From Dipteris shenzhenensis (lineage: Eukaryota > Polypodiophyta > Polypodiopsida > Gleicheniales), in the NCBI GenBank assembly GCA_047967505.1, contig CM106538.1: a stretch of DNA of 64,000 nucleotides; one strand, written 5' to 3'. Below the pieces are notes generated by a model. It searched no databases, had not been told where the DNA came from, and saw nothing but the letters and a program-made list of their open reading frames with translations. The translations under genes were made by a program, and so were the position numbers. Shown here in pieces: positions 1-12,559 of this stretch; position 1 is the first letter of the stretch, and each line of letters starts with the position of its first letter.

Positions 1-269
1 ATAACCTTGGGATGTGACTAGCTATGTGGACACGGTGCCATGACTGACTTTTCCAATCACATGTTGGTTTTACCACGTGTTCCTCCCATTGCTTGGCTTT
101 CTTCTTGTTCAGGCATTTGGATTCATGCCCGAATCACATACATTTTGACCAAATACCCCCATGCCTTTTTGGATGCCAAACCCACCATTACAATCGCCAT
201 GGCACTCATGAACTACCCATCAGGGATGCCCGCCTTGTCCGTGCTGCTTTACACTATGTTCTCGTGAGT

Positions 270-775
270 AGATCTTAGAGATTCGCAAGCAAGTCGACCT
301 CATGCTCTAAGATCGTATCATCCCTCAAACAAGGTGATAGTCAGGGATGATTATCCTTTGCCATGCATTAATGTTAGATTCTTTGGTGCATTCTTGATAT
401 TCACCTCCCTTGATTTGATATCCAAGTACCGGCAAATTCCTATGCGGGAGCACCCAATAAATGTAAGATGGCATTTCAGACGCCCTTGGGTTTGTATAAA
501 TTTCACATAATGGCTTTTGGCATGCTCAACGCCCCTAGCTCCTTTCAACAGTTGATGAACTTTGTGCTCCATGACTTGATCGTCGAACACATGGTCCTCA
601 TCTACCTGGTTGATGTACTAGTCCACACTGCCACGTTACAAGAACATTTATAGGTATTGCAGCTGCTAAGCAGATATAATCTCCACCTCAATAAATCTAA
701 ATGTTGGTTTGCCCAAACTCAACTTTGATACCTAGGATTCGTTTCTCATGACGGCATACGACCTGGCCCTACAAA
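270..775 (+). pseudogene. Ty3/gypsy reverse transcriptase remnant
   Basis: This is the best preserved part of the gypsy fragment. The palm-domain motifs read through two frames, with a frameshift near 468. The catalytic YxDD box is YLVD at 603-614, so one essential aspartate is replaced by valine. A TAG follows at about 651-653. The sequence picks up again after the stop (LLSRYNLHLNKSKCWFAQT), with a second stop near 727. The spacing fits an RT that stayed collinear while collecting point lesions. It is expected to be inactive. Confidence 0.85.
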
Positions 776-859
776 TATACAAACACCCAGCAATTACCAG
801 TTCCTCAAATGGCCAAGCAGCTACATCACTTCCTTAGAATGCTCGATTTATCCCTGAAT

Positions 860-1604
860 TGCCACTTTTTTCATTCTTCTGGTAAATTTTATTGGTTGGT
901 TGAACATTAGTTCTCTTTTGATAGCTTGGGGCGCCAACTTCCTCTAGTAAGAAAACCTATCGAAATCTTGAGTATGAGATGAATTTAACAATATGCAATG
1001 AGTAGAAATTATTCAAATTAACATGATTGTGTTCTACACTAAAAGAGGTTCAAATATTTCTTTAAACCTTGAAATTTGGGTAACACATGCAAAAGTTACC
1101 TTACTTTAAAAGGAGATGGGTTTTCATATTTTAGTGTATTTTTTGTTTTACCCCCCCTCATCCAAAACTCATACTACATATTGAGTTGGCGCCCCAGGTT
1201 TAATAGCATTTGCCATTCTTTGAAAACCGATGCCCTTATGTGCTATCCAAATTTCACTACAAGACAGTGCACATGCAATGAAGAATTCGTGGCTGGTGTG
1301 ACTCTTAGGCCCCAAAAGATTTTTTTTATGTGAATTGAAATCGCGATGGATTTATTGGAGCTGATGGACCATCTAAGTACTCGCAAGATTTCTGTGAGCT
1401 GCAAGGTGTTGTAGAGTGCTGCAGAGGCAAGCTCAAAGGAGCCACATGGAAAAATGCGGATTGGTAGGAGGAATAATTGCAGACAAATGCTCAAATCAGC
1501 AACTCGAGCAAACTCTAGAATGGAGGTGCCAATATGAGCATCAATGGCGACATGCCAACCTCCAAAAGGAGCCTCCAACCCCGCATTACTTGAGTATTGT
1601 ACAC
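860..1604 (+). other. Sequence separating gypsy RT from RNase H; possible nested insertion
   Basis: In intact gypsy elements RNase H follows RT almost directly. Here about 740 bases with no recognisable gypsy coding lie between the end of RT (about 860) and the RNase H-like CDLGAVLV (about 1610). Bases 1508-1549 recur with one mismatch at 2475-2516, downstream of the integrase remnant, so this stretch shares sequence with the element's flank. The open frames inside (1076-1333 and 1416-1607) match nothing I recognise. A nested insertion is the simplest reading, but no target duplication was identified. Confidence 0.4.
1508..1549 (+). repeat. 42-bp dispersed repeat, copy 1
   Basis: Matches 2475-2516 with one difference (A/T). 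It is preceded in both places by TGCTCAAAT at slightly different spacing, and followed by a variable stretch and then a CACTGAGCCT motif. The two copies bracket the RNase H and integrase remnants. Confidence 0.8.
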
Positions 1605-2474
1605 TGAGCCTAAGCCCTTCTTAGATCCCTCGGATTGCGATCTGGGAGCCGTCCTCGTTTAGTAGGATCTATGCGAGTATGAATGCACAGACCCATTACT
1701 AGGCCACCGAATTAGAGTGCTAGGCTGTCATTTAGGCCATCCAAATTTCATCCTTATCTTCAAGGGCCCTGATTTTAACGTTGATCTCGTCAATTTGCTC
1801 ACAGAAAAAGAGCTCAATGGCAAATCAGCTCACTTGGTTTTGCTCTTGTAGGACTATGACTTTGTGTTAACTGATCTAATACTAGTCCATCCAAATAGCC
1901 ACCCCTCGCCCACCTCCTGTCGCTCGCCACAGGTCCCTACCCATTCCCGCCCCCCCTGTTCCTCCTTTGCCCTCGCTTCAAGAGCTCCGACTTCTGCAAA
2001 AACATGATCCTACTATCGATGCTCTCATCCTTTAGGTGCACTCTTCCCTCGCCCCATTACATTATAATGGATTGACGGTCTCTTATATTACCGTAGCCCC
2101 CATTTTCAACCGCATCTGTATGTTCCTCCCTCTATCCAATAGTTGTATCTCCACTCCTTCCATGATGATCTTTTGGTGGTCGCTTGGGATTTGTTGAAGT
2201 CTTGGAAAAAGTTTGCTCCCAAATTCTTTTGGCCCAAGCTTCACTTATCTGTGTACAACTGTTCCTTTTGTTACTTCCCAATGTGCCAACTCTACAAATC
2301 ACCCACTCGCAAGCTTGCTGGTGATCTCCAGCCCATCACGACCTCGAACTCGTTGCTTACGACTTGCGGGCCCTTTCCACGAGCAGAGCATTGAAAGCTC
2401 TTCAGCCCACTGTCAGCCCCAAATACCAGCTTCCTATTGACTGGAGGTGAAATAGAGCTCTCGTGCTCAAATTT

Positions 2475-2516
2475 GCAAACTCTAGAATGGAGGTGCCAAT
2501 TTGAGCATCAATGGCG
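2475..2516 (+). repeat. 42-bp dispersed repeat, copy 2
   Basis: Second copy of the 1508-1549 sequence, immediately after the gypsy integrase remnant and just before the CACTGAGCC repeat cluster. Confidence 0.8.
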
Positions 2517-2562
2517 CTCCAAATGACTTCGGGAGATGTGCTAGCCTCCAACCACGCTCTAC

Positions 2563-3074
2563 GTGCACTGAGCCTTGGACGACAACCCGTGCACGACCTT
2601 GAGGCGGATCTTGTTCACACGAGCACTGAGCCTTAGATGACAACCCTTAGGCTCAGTGCATTGTGTGCACTGAGCTTTAGACGACAACCCGTGCGCGACC
2701 TTGAGGCAGATCTTGTTCACGAGCTTTGAAATGACTCATAAAAGCTGACTAGCGAAGACTGATTGTACAGGGAGTATGTCGAGTGGCCAGAGGCTATGCG
2801 CCGGATTCCAAGCACGTTCGACCATAGTTCATCCCCCCATGTGAAAGGCTTTCAGGAGGGCAACCCAAGGTAAAGTTGCTAATTGTGGGCTGGTTAGTCA
2901 TTGCTTAGATGTAGCCCAACCTATTGCTTCCTGTGCTGAGAAAGCTGACCAGCAGTTGCCTCTCAAAAATTGAAGGCACAGTGCACTGAGCCTTAGACGA
3001 CAACCCGTGCGCGACCTTGAGGCAGATCTTGTTCACGAGCTTTTAAATGACACATAAAAGCTGACTAGCGAAGA
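2563..3074. repeat. CACTGAGCC repeat cluster with 94-bp direct repeats
   Basis: A 94-bp sequence at 2665-2758 recurs nearly perfectly at 2981-3074; the differences are a few substitutions. The two copies enclose 222 bp of unrelated sequence. A truncated third copy lies at 2563-2618. Between the first and second copies, GCACTGAGCCT and its reverse complement AGGCTCAGTGC form an inverted repeat (2623-2659) with a loop of about 14 bp. The arrangement could be LTR-like or MITE-like ends, or a small tandem expansion; no coding sequence is visible. Confidence 0.75.
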
Positions 3075-4556
3075 GCAAGCTCATGCAGAGAAGCCCGGCT
3101 CCGATGTTCTCCCCTCATCTTGGGACAATAAGTTAAGAAGGTTAAAAGAGACGGGGACCATAGCATCCATAGCAAACAAGAAAGTACATGAGCTCGAAAG
3201 CAATACCTCTTAGAGATATGCCAGGAGAGAGAAGACATAGAGAGCAAATGAAGTAAGGGGGGAGGGGGAGGGAATAAAGAGAGAACCAGGCAGCAAGAGA
3301 GCAGCTCTACAATAGTGAGCCGCAATCAAGAGCTCGCAAGACATACAATACAGCAGCTATCACAACACAACTACATGCAGCTCAAGCAGTTCTGCTTAGC
3401 ACCAAGCCCTATTATCTACACCATACAGCAACAGCAGTCTACGAACGGTTTGTAATCTCGATCTAATCAGAAGTTGTGTATGCCATTTGTAGTCAAAAAT
3501 GTAAAACTCTTTCACAGCCGGTTGAATTGCTCCTAATAAATTGCCATGTTGACATACAAAAATAATACAAACTCAAAATGATGTATTCAACTATCATTCA
3601 ACTGTCCCCAAAAAAAACTCTCTTTCAGTCTGTGTGTGCACTTCTCTGCACTTGCATCATAGAGGGGTTTATGTAAAATCATAGTTTTCAACCAGCATGG
3701 TATACCAGAACACCCAATTAAACCTCCTCAAAAGAAAAGCAAAGCAGGTCTTCCTATTTCTATAAGCTCCAGAAAAGGCAACTAAAGAACAGAGTATTTC
3801 AAGATCATTGTTCTATTAGGGCCTTACAATGAATTAACAAAGCAGAATAGTTGCAGACTTATCCCTTTAAACCTTGTAATGATTTAGCTGGTGTCTCCAA
3901 GTAAACTCTCATTCTATTACAATAATCAAGTGGCAAAGGCAGTTCATGAAGTTCAAGCTCTATGTTACACAACTTTTCAATTAAAACATGACATATCCCA
4001 ATGCAGGCATATAGTTGTCAGATATATGGAATGAATAGTAAATCTAAGGCTCTCAATTTCACTGATGACCCCATCAGTAGAAAATTACATTTACAATCTT
4101 GTTTCCAAAGAGAGCCACAATTCGATACACGGATGGATCTTGCCATCACCAATCTCGCCTGAACCCATCATGAAGAGACTGCTGAAAAAGTTAACTGTAC
4201 AAAATCAGACTGCTCTTCTTTGAGAAGCGAACCATAAAAATGCTTCAGGATTTGAGCCACCAATCTTGCGGTTCCCATCACAGAAAACATACGATGGTGG
4301 CACGAGTTTTAAGCTAAGTTCAATTCCTCACCATATCATCAACTTCCAGATATGAATCAAAAGCAATGAGATGTACAGATGTATGACCACTATTGCGCTA
4401 TATAGCAGATATGAACAGCCTCTTTGGCGAATCAGCTTATTGATTGGCTACACTTCGCACTTTGCATCTTATTGTCTGAGTAGACATCTGCAAGCGCATA
4501 GTTCATCAAGGATTTCTTGAGACCAAAAAATGTGTGACATGATTTTCACCTCCTGC
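3075..4556. other. 3' flank of the CAO gene, no gene seen
   Basis: AT-rich, non-repetitive sequence. It probably contains the CAO 3' untranslated region next to 4557. I see no convincing coding region, RNA gene or mobile element. Confidence 0.5.
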
Positions 4557-7125
4557 TTAGAGCCTGCATAGAAAATTATGTTTCTCTCCTGATTCGACAG
4601 CTATTCTCCACATTCTGTATCGTAGACCCAATTTGTCATAGGCTACAGGACGATTCCAGACGTTTGCTCCTCTGATCATTCTGTCCTGTTGCCCTAGCAC
4701 TAGTCTTAAATCCTCATTCAAAACCTGCAAGTTGATATACAATGCACGTCTTAACCTTCAGTTTTACTCACAAATCTCAAATCTCGAACAGGTCTCAAAA
4801 TACATTGACAGATTGACACATTAGACAACACATACCTGGTTGGCAAGATACCTCCACAGATACTCTATGTATGGTATATGCTTCAAAATGGGGAGAAAAT
4901 TTAGTGACATCCGATATAGTAATCGAGTTTTTCCTCGAGAAGATGGCACGCACACATGTAGTTGATGCAAATGCTTAGAACAGCTACTGGTACTTCTGCC
5001 TTCCAATTTTCCAGGTTTTGAAATCCCAATCGTAGATAGAACCATACAGGGAGGCCAAAACTCCATGTCGATTGGGTAGGGATCCCAAAAGCCTTTTAAA
5101 GCAGTCACTGGGGTGCGGAACTTAACCAGGCTGCAAATACACCAATGTCATTAAAACATTGAAGTGAATGCCTCGCACCTTTATGACAACAAGATCTACT
5201 GGTCACTGCTTACCTAGGAACTGCCCAACCCCTGGCAAAAGTCGTCGTATGTGTGAAAGGAGCATGTGCCAAGTCAAGCAGATTCTCCATAAGAAGCCCA
5301 TGTTCTACTGGCAACTCAATTACAATCTGCCAGGCACATTCCAACACAGAAAACGTCACTAACATACATCCCTCCAAAAAGTTATCTAGGTTGAAGTCAT
5401 AAGCCGCTTTTGAGACATAGCATGCCTACCTACCTGAGCATGCACTGTAAAGCCAGGGGGAGGAGCTAAGGATGGAAGAGTTGCATCTGGTATATCGTCA
5501 CCAGGCCAGATCCAAATCATTCCATCCTGCTCAATGCAGGGTAGTGCCTTGATGCTCACATTAAGAAGCTTCGTGGAGGGCATCCTTTCACACACACCAC
5601 TTGTTGAGTACTCCCAGCCTGCATCACACTGGCAAAGTTGCATCAGGCAGTGAGTACATGCTAGTACCTTGAACCTACCTCAGCTCTATGAATATGCTAC
5701 AAGGTAAGTCGAATTCTAAATTAGTAGCAATTACCATGGTAAGGGCACTGAATGCATCCATCTTTAACCATGCCCAAGTGAAGTGGGCATGCCCTATGTG
5801 CACATGAATTTTGTACACAGCCTGCCCTCCCATCTTTACCTCGGAATATCACCCAAGGCTCCTCAAAGCAATCGAAAGGCACCTGAATGATTCAGAAGAG
5901 TTAAAAGAAACAAACAAGATTCACAATGTGACTCAAAGGAGCACAGGCTTTGTTAAAATTTTGACATTCAATAAACATATAAAAGATTACTAAACAGTGT
6001 CCTGCTGATATTATGTTTAGACCGAACTCACCAACGTGTCATGGCCAACATTTGCAGAGAACGCCACAGGATACCAAAAGTTGCGAATTGTTCGTGAGTA
6101 GACTTGTACTGGGCCTGAAACATTCAACGAACCCTTTGCAGCTCCCTTGTTTGAGTCTCTGTGTACCACAGATTGACTCTTCTCAGAAACAGCAGGTAGG
6201 TTGGTCATGTGTGGGCCTTCCTGTAGCGGGCTGTCTTGCAACAGCTTGTCATTAACCAAAGCTTCCATTTCAGCCAGCTTCTGTAAAGAACAAGATACTC
6301 TTGCCTCTGACAGGTGAATCTGAAGCAGAAATCAGCAGGTAAGAATCCAATATGAATGATAACAAGTACAACCAAAAAGGGAATCATGGCGATAACTACC
6401 TGCTCATGTGCTTTGAGAAGATCCTGGTGCAAGGCTTCCAGCTCAGTCCGTAAAGTTTCAACAGATTTCCGATCCCTTGCTAATGGATTCAACACTTCGA
6501 CAACCTGACCAAAAGAAAGTACTTTCATACGCTATCCCACTAAGCAAAGGTGGTTCCAGGTGTATGTGAGTTAAGAAAGTAATAGAATTCATAGACAGTC
6601 GAGTAGAAATTACAGAAAATATTTACGAGTAGAAATTACAGAAAATAAGACAACATATAAACATTCATAACTTCACTATGACACAGCCTAGAACCAATAA
6701 GACCCCATGTATTCATTCGTAACCTCATTATGACACAGCTTATAAGAGAAGCAACAAGGATAATAACTGCCAACATGGGATGCAAATATGGGGCTTGCAA
6801 AGGGGTTATGGAGACAGCATCAGCCCGAGGACCAAGAAAAGAGTGACGAATGCACAATTATGAAGGGACAAGCAGAAGAGACAAGCATTTACATTATGAA
6901 GGGAGATATATGCACAGTTTGGAATCCAGGACCCATCCATGGGGAAACTTAATTGATTATAAAGTATGAACATGATGATGTGCGCTGACAGAGTTTTCCC
7001 TCATGTTCACAGCAGCTAGTTACGCAGGGTCTCATAGGTATTTGGAACAGGCAGCTTACGAACTGCACTACAGGCACTACAGGCAGGCTATAATACACAG
7101 AGTAAGATAGATAGATAGATGTGTG

Positions 7126-7156
<31 letters not shown>

Positions 7157-10100
7157 CTGGGACAGGGGCAAGATGCCCTAGGGCAAGAGCAAGCAATATA
7201 GAGGCTTCTGTGGCAAGGATCTTCGTGTGGCACAATTCCTGAGGCTGCCTCAGGTTATATTTTCGTGCTTGAAGTAGTGTCTAGAAAGAAGAGGCTGCTG
7301 GAAAGGTCACCTCCCCATCTGTAAGCCCTCAAATGAGGAGAGCATGGTGGAGGGAGACCTAGGGCAAAAGATGCCCAGAGAAGAGAAAGGGAGGGGGACT
7401 GCCACATGGGCAGCACCTCACACAAAGCAAGAAGGGTAACCTGGCAAGTCGTGGAGCTCCTGATGTACAGGGCAGACACGTGGACATCAGGGACCTGCAG
7501 CAGCCTGATTGTGCAGGGATTTTCAGCAAGGACAGACGGCGCACCAGTACGGAAGGGTACGGTATGCATACGTGGCTGTACGGGGCTGGTGAAGGCCTGG
7601 CAGGAGGCAAGGATGCTGCAGCAGGAAGGCGCCTGCATGAAGAAAGATACGGGGCAGATGGCAGAGGCTATGGCCAGGAGTACAGCCTGCAATAGGGTCT
7701 CCAGCAGCAGCAAAGGGCAGCCTAGCAGCAGCCCAAAAGGGCCTGGCTAGGGCCCTTATATAGGGCTGGGCCCTTGCCTAGATTGGAGGGCCTAAAGGCC
7801 CTAGAAGTGTGGGCCAAAGGGCGCTAGTTTTGTGAGCCCTTAAAGGGCTGGACCAGCAGCAGACTGGTCGGCCAGTATGAAGCTGGCTGCTCAGTTTTTA
7901 TGACAGGCCCCTGGGCCTATAAAAGGAGGGCCTCCAGCCCTCATTTATCATCCAACAGTTCAGCAAAAGCAGGAGCAGACAGGATCAGCCAGGAGCCACT
8001 CCCTTGGGCCTCACACTGGGGGTGAAGGAGAGTTGAAGGTGAGCTGCAGACTCAGTTCCTAGAGGCTGGACCTTGGCCGTCTTCTAGGGCAGCAAGGTGT
8101 TGTGATCACATTCTCTGGAGCAGCCCTCTGACAGCAGACAGGAGCAGCAAGAAGGCAAGCCTTGGGTCTATACACTGGAGGTGAAGGTGACCTTGAAGGA
8201 GCTGCAGACTGAGCTTGAGTGGTAGCCCACCTAGGCTGGTTTCCAGACAGCAAGGTGGAGAGGATCGTTCTGGACGGAAAGTCTAAAGACGCTCGAGGTG
8301 GAGCATGCGGACTCGAGTCTAGAGATGGCCGGCAGATAGGAGGACCTTGTGGTTAGATCATAGGACCACACCATTGGTGGGACTCTGGATCTCTCTTTTG
8401 TATTGTGTCCATAGTTTTGGACGGAAATATATAAGTTTTGGTGTCTTCTATATCTGGCTGGTTCATTGTCTATTGATGAGTCTGCACACCTATTTTATGC
8501 ACATTAAGTAAAGAAGTTTGTGATTCCACACTCCACACGCACACTGTGTGAGCTCCTGGGCATTACTATAAGCCTTCCGTTGTGCCTACCCTCTGTTGGG
8601 TCATTTTTAACATGGTATCAGAGCCCAAGTAGTAGGCTCATAGGTGTGGGAGCCTGAAGGCAGGGACCTTGCTGAAGGATGACCCTGATTCAGAAGCTCT
8701 AGGGAATCGACTTCCACGACTGGAGGATTGTGCCCTTGCGACAAGGAGGGTGACTCACGTTCAGTCAGGTGCGTTTAAAGTTCGCAGTCCAGGTGATCTG
8801 GAGATGTACTTTTGTTGCAGACCTTGCCAAAAGGACGGGTTGAAACAGACCCTCAGAGCATGGTGCTTGGAAGACCCCAGGTTGTTCACTCATTATGAGG
8901 GGGACAACTGGAAGATCGTGACGGTTGGATTGCTCGAATTCGAAGGCAAGAACATGATTGAAGGAGGAGGTGCCAGGAGGTGCTACCAGAGATGGACCTG
9001 TGTACCAAGATGGTGTGCGGAAGAAAACCGGACCTGGTGGAGCAGGAGCTACTGGATGAAAAGCCAGGAAAAGATTTCGACATCAAAAAGTTCCAGAGGA
9101 CTACGACCAGGGAGTTACTGGAGCATCTTCATCGACGTGTTGGCATTGGGCCTGGATGTGTCGGTGAGAGGGGGTGTTGGAAAGGTCACCTCCCCATCTG
9201 TAAGCCCCCAAATGAGGAGAGCATGGTGGAGGGAGACCTAGGGTCTAAAGATGCCCAGAGAAGAGAAAGGGAGGGGGACTGCCACATGGGCAGCACCTCA
9301 CACAAAGCAAGAAGGGTACCTGGCAAGTCGTGGAGCTCCTGATGTATAGGGCAGACACGTGGACATCAGGGACCTGCAGCAGCCTGATTGCGCAGGGATT
9401 TTCAGCAAGGACAGACGGCGCAGCAGTATGGAAGGGTACGGTATGCATACGTGGCTGTACGGGGCTGGTGAAGGCCTGGCAGGAGGCAAGGATGCTGCAG
9501 CAGGAAGGCGCCTGCATGAAGAAAGATACGGGGCAGATGGCAGAGGCTATGGGCAGGAGTACAGCCTGCAATAGGGTCTCCAGCAGCAGCAAAGGGCAGC
9601 CTAGCAGCAGCCCAAAAGGGCCTGGCTAGGGCCCTTGCCTAGATTGGAGGGCCTAAAGGCCCTAGAAGTGTGGGCCAAAGGGCCCTAGTTTTGTGAGCCC
9701 TTAAAGGGCTGGACCAGCAGCAGACTGGTCGGCCAGAATGAAGCTGGCTGGTCGGTTTTTATGACAGGCCCCTGGGCCTATAAAAGGAGGGCCTCCAGCC
9801 CTCATTTATCATCCAACAGTTCAGCAAAAGCAGGAGCAGACAGGATCAGCCAAGAGCCACTCCCTTGGGCCTCACACTGGGGGTGAAGGAGAGTTGAAGG
9901 TGAGCTGCAGACTCAGTTCCTAGAGGCTGCCGTCTTCTAGGGCAGCAAGGTGTTGTGATTACATTCTCTGGAGCAGCCCTCTGACAGCAGACAGGAGCAG
10001 CAAGAAGGCAAGCCTTGGGCCTATACACAGGAGGTGAAGGTGACCTTGAAGGAGCTGCAGACTGAGCTTGAGTGGTAGCCCACCTAGGCTGGTTTACAAA

Positions 10101-12348
10101 CAGCAAGGTGGAGAGGATCGTTCTGGACGGAAAGTCTACAGACGCTCGAGGTGGAGCACGCGGACTCGAGTCTAGAGATAGCCGGCAGATAGGAGGACCT
10201 TGTGGTTAGATTAGAGGACCACACCATTGGTGGGACTCTGGATCTATCTCTTTTGTATTGTGTCCATAGTTTTGGACGGAAATATATAAGTTTTGGTGTC
10301 TTCTGTATCTGGCTGGTTCATTGTCTATTCCAAGATGGTGTGCGGAAGCGAAACCGGACCTGGTGGAGCAGGAGCTACTGGATGAAAAGCCAGGAAAAGA
10401 TTTCGACATCGAGAAGTTCCAGAGGACTATGACCAGGGAGTTACTGGAGCATCTTCATCGACGTGTTGGCATTGGGCTTGGATGTGTCAGTGAGAGGGGG
10501 TGTTGGAAAGGTCACCTCCCCATTTGTAAGCCCCCAAATGAGGAGAGCATGGTGGAGGGAGACCAAGGGCAAAAGATGCCCAGAGAAGAGAAAGGGAGGG
10601 GGACTGCCACATGGGCAGCACCTCACACAAAGCAAGAAGGGTACCTGGCAAGTCGTGGAGCTCCTGATGTACAGGGCAGACACGTGGACATCAGGGACCT
10701 GCAGCAGCCTGATTGCGCAGGGATTTCAGCAAGGACAGACGGCGCAGCAGTACGGAAGGGTACGGTATGCATACGTGGCTGTACGGGGCTGGTGAAGGCC
10801 TGGCAGGAGGCAAGGATGCTGCAGCAGGAAGGCGCCTACATGAAGAAAGATACGGGGCAGATGGCAGAGGCTATGGGCAGGAGTACAGCCTGCAATAGGG
10901 TCTCCAGCAGCAGCAAAGGGCAGCCTAGCAGCAGCCCAAAAGGGCCTGGCTAGGGCCCTTATATAGGGCTGGTCCCTTGCCTAGATTGGAGGGCCTAAAG
11001 GCCCTAGAAGTGTGGGCCAAAGGGCCCTAGTTTTGTGAGCCCTTAAAGGGCTGGACCAGCAGCAGACTGGTCGGCCAGTATGAAGCTGGCTGGTCGGTTT
11101 TTATGACAGGCCCCTGGGCCTATAAAAGGAGGGCCTCCAGCCCTCATTTATCATCCAACAGTTCAGTAAAAGCAGGAGCAGACAGGATCAGCCAGGAGCC
11201 ACTCCCTTGGGCCTCACACTGGGGGTGAAGGAGAGTTGAAGGTGAGCTGCAGACTCAGTTCCTAGAGGCTGGACCTTGGCTGTCTTCTAGGGCAGCAAGG
11301 TGTTGTGATCACATTCTCTGGAGCAGCCCTCTGACAGCAGACAGGAGCAGCAAGAAGGCAAGCCTTGGGCCTATACACAGGAGGTGAAGGTGACCTTGAA
11401 GGAGCTGCAGACTGAGCTTGAGTGGCAGCCCACCTAGGCTGGTTTCCAGACAGCAAGGTGGAGAGGATCGTTCTGGACGGAAAGTCTACAGACGCTCGAG
11501 GTGGAGCACGCGGACTCGAGTCTAGAGATAGCCGGTAGATAGGAGGACCTTGTGGTTAGATCAGAGGACCACACCATTGGTGGGACTCTGGATCTATCTC
11601 TTTTGTATTGTGTCCATAGTTTTGGACGGAAATATATAAGTTTTGGTGTCTTCTATATCTGGCTGGTTCATTGTCTATTGATGAGTCTGCACACCTATTT
11701 TATGCACATTAAGTAAAGAAGTTTGTGATTCCACACCCCACACATACACTGTGTAAGCTCCTAGGCATTACTATAAGTCTTGCACTGTGCGTACCCTCTG
11801 TTGGGTCATTTTTAACAGAGGCTAAGCATCCTTGGTTGGCAAGAGGAGGGTGGTTTGCAGATGGAGGGGGCAGCACGAAGCAGGCTTGCTGAAGATTTTG
11901 AAACTCCTGCTCCGACCTGCATGTGGAAGTCCTAAAGCACTGAGCTTGTACCCAGCCTTTCACATCAATAGGTGACGATTGGTTTATCTTAAGCTTTAGC
12001 AAAGAAGAGCAGACTGCACCAATGGTATATGAGAAATTTGGAGGAGTCTAGTACACTGGTTCAAGGTTGATCGTTCCCAAGAGATTGACGAGACTCCAAC
12101 TTGGTCGATTATGCCCTGATCAACATTCATGACCAAAAATGTTTGCTGAAGAGGAGAGGCATTCACACTTGGAGGAGGCCATGGGAGTTAAGCTTGGCCG
12201 AGATTGCATGTTTGCACTGTCTTTCTCCAATATGTACAAAAGCTCAAAGGATAAAACCTGAATACAAAAGGAAGGATGTGTCTGTGTGTACATACATGTG
12301 TACTGAGTACAGAAGCACTTTTTTGGTGAATAGTACACGCACACACAC

Positions 12349-12383
<35 letters not shown>

Positions 12384-12515
12384 TAGAGCCTTCCTTTGAA
12401 ATGCCTATTTTCTAAATGGGAATGTCCAAGGATTATGGTGGGTCCTTTCTGAAAAACTCATAGCATTTAGTATCTTCTTTCGTCTTCTCTCTAGTACACA
12501 CACACACACACATAA

Positions 12516-12559
<44 letters not shown>

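Larger units (their letters stand above)
260..2440 (+). mobile_element. Degenerate Ty3/gypsy retrotransposon, pol fragment
   Basis: Several frames read as pieces of one gypsy polyprotein in the right order. From about 270 comes the linker before reverse transcriptase (LEIRKQVDLML), then DDYPLPCIN and SLDLISKYRQIP at 345-440. The GLYKFHIMAFGMLNAPSSFQ block follows at 490-550, then a YLVD version of the YxDD box at 603-614. The end of RT (NLHLNKSKCW, YLGFVSHDGIRPGP) lies at 675-770. RNase H-like sequence (CDLGAVLV) starts near 1605. An integrase zinc-binding region (SPTRKLAGDLQPI) lies around 2150-2350. Frameshifts and stops are frequent, so nothing here can make a working protein. No LTRs or target duplications were found. 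Sequence 1-259 may be more of the same element but is too decayed to assign. Confidence 0.85.
7296..11817 (+). mobile_element. Non-autonomous copia-type element, LTR-internal-LTR-internal-LTR array
   Basis: The structure is LTR A 7296-8612, internal 8613-9174, truncated LTR B 9175-10329, partial internal 10330-10500, and LTR C 10501-11817. LTRs A and C are each 1317 bp by coordinates. LTRs B and C begin TGTTGGAAAGG (A begins TGCTGGAAAGG), and A and C end TTTTTAACA. A primer-binding site for initiator methionine tRNA (TGGTATCAGAGC) follows LTR A, and the purine tract GAGAGGGGG precedes LTRs B and C. The 562-bp internal region has no gag, protease, integrase or RT, so movement would need proteins from another element. 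GAGGC flanks the whole array. The copies look nearly identical by eye, so the array is young. It lies antisense to CAO. Unequal recombination between LTRs of one insertion, or of sister chromatids, would give this structure. Confidence 0.92.

Noticed and set aside
7255-7713. 152-codon and similar minus-strand frames that recur in the three LTRs
   Set aside because: They lie wholly or mostly inside LTR sequence, vary by frame between copies and carry no recognised domain.
8669-9241. 190-codon frame in the first internal region as a gag gene
   Set aside because: It has no gag motif, runs into the LTR, and is not kept as an open frame in the second internal region or the copy at the right edge.
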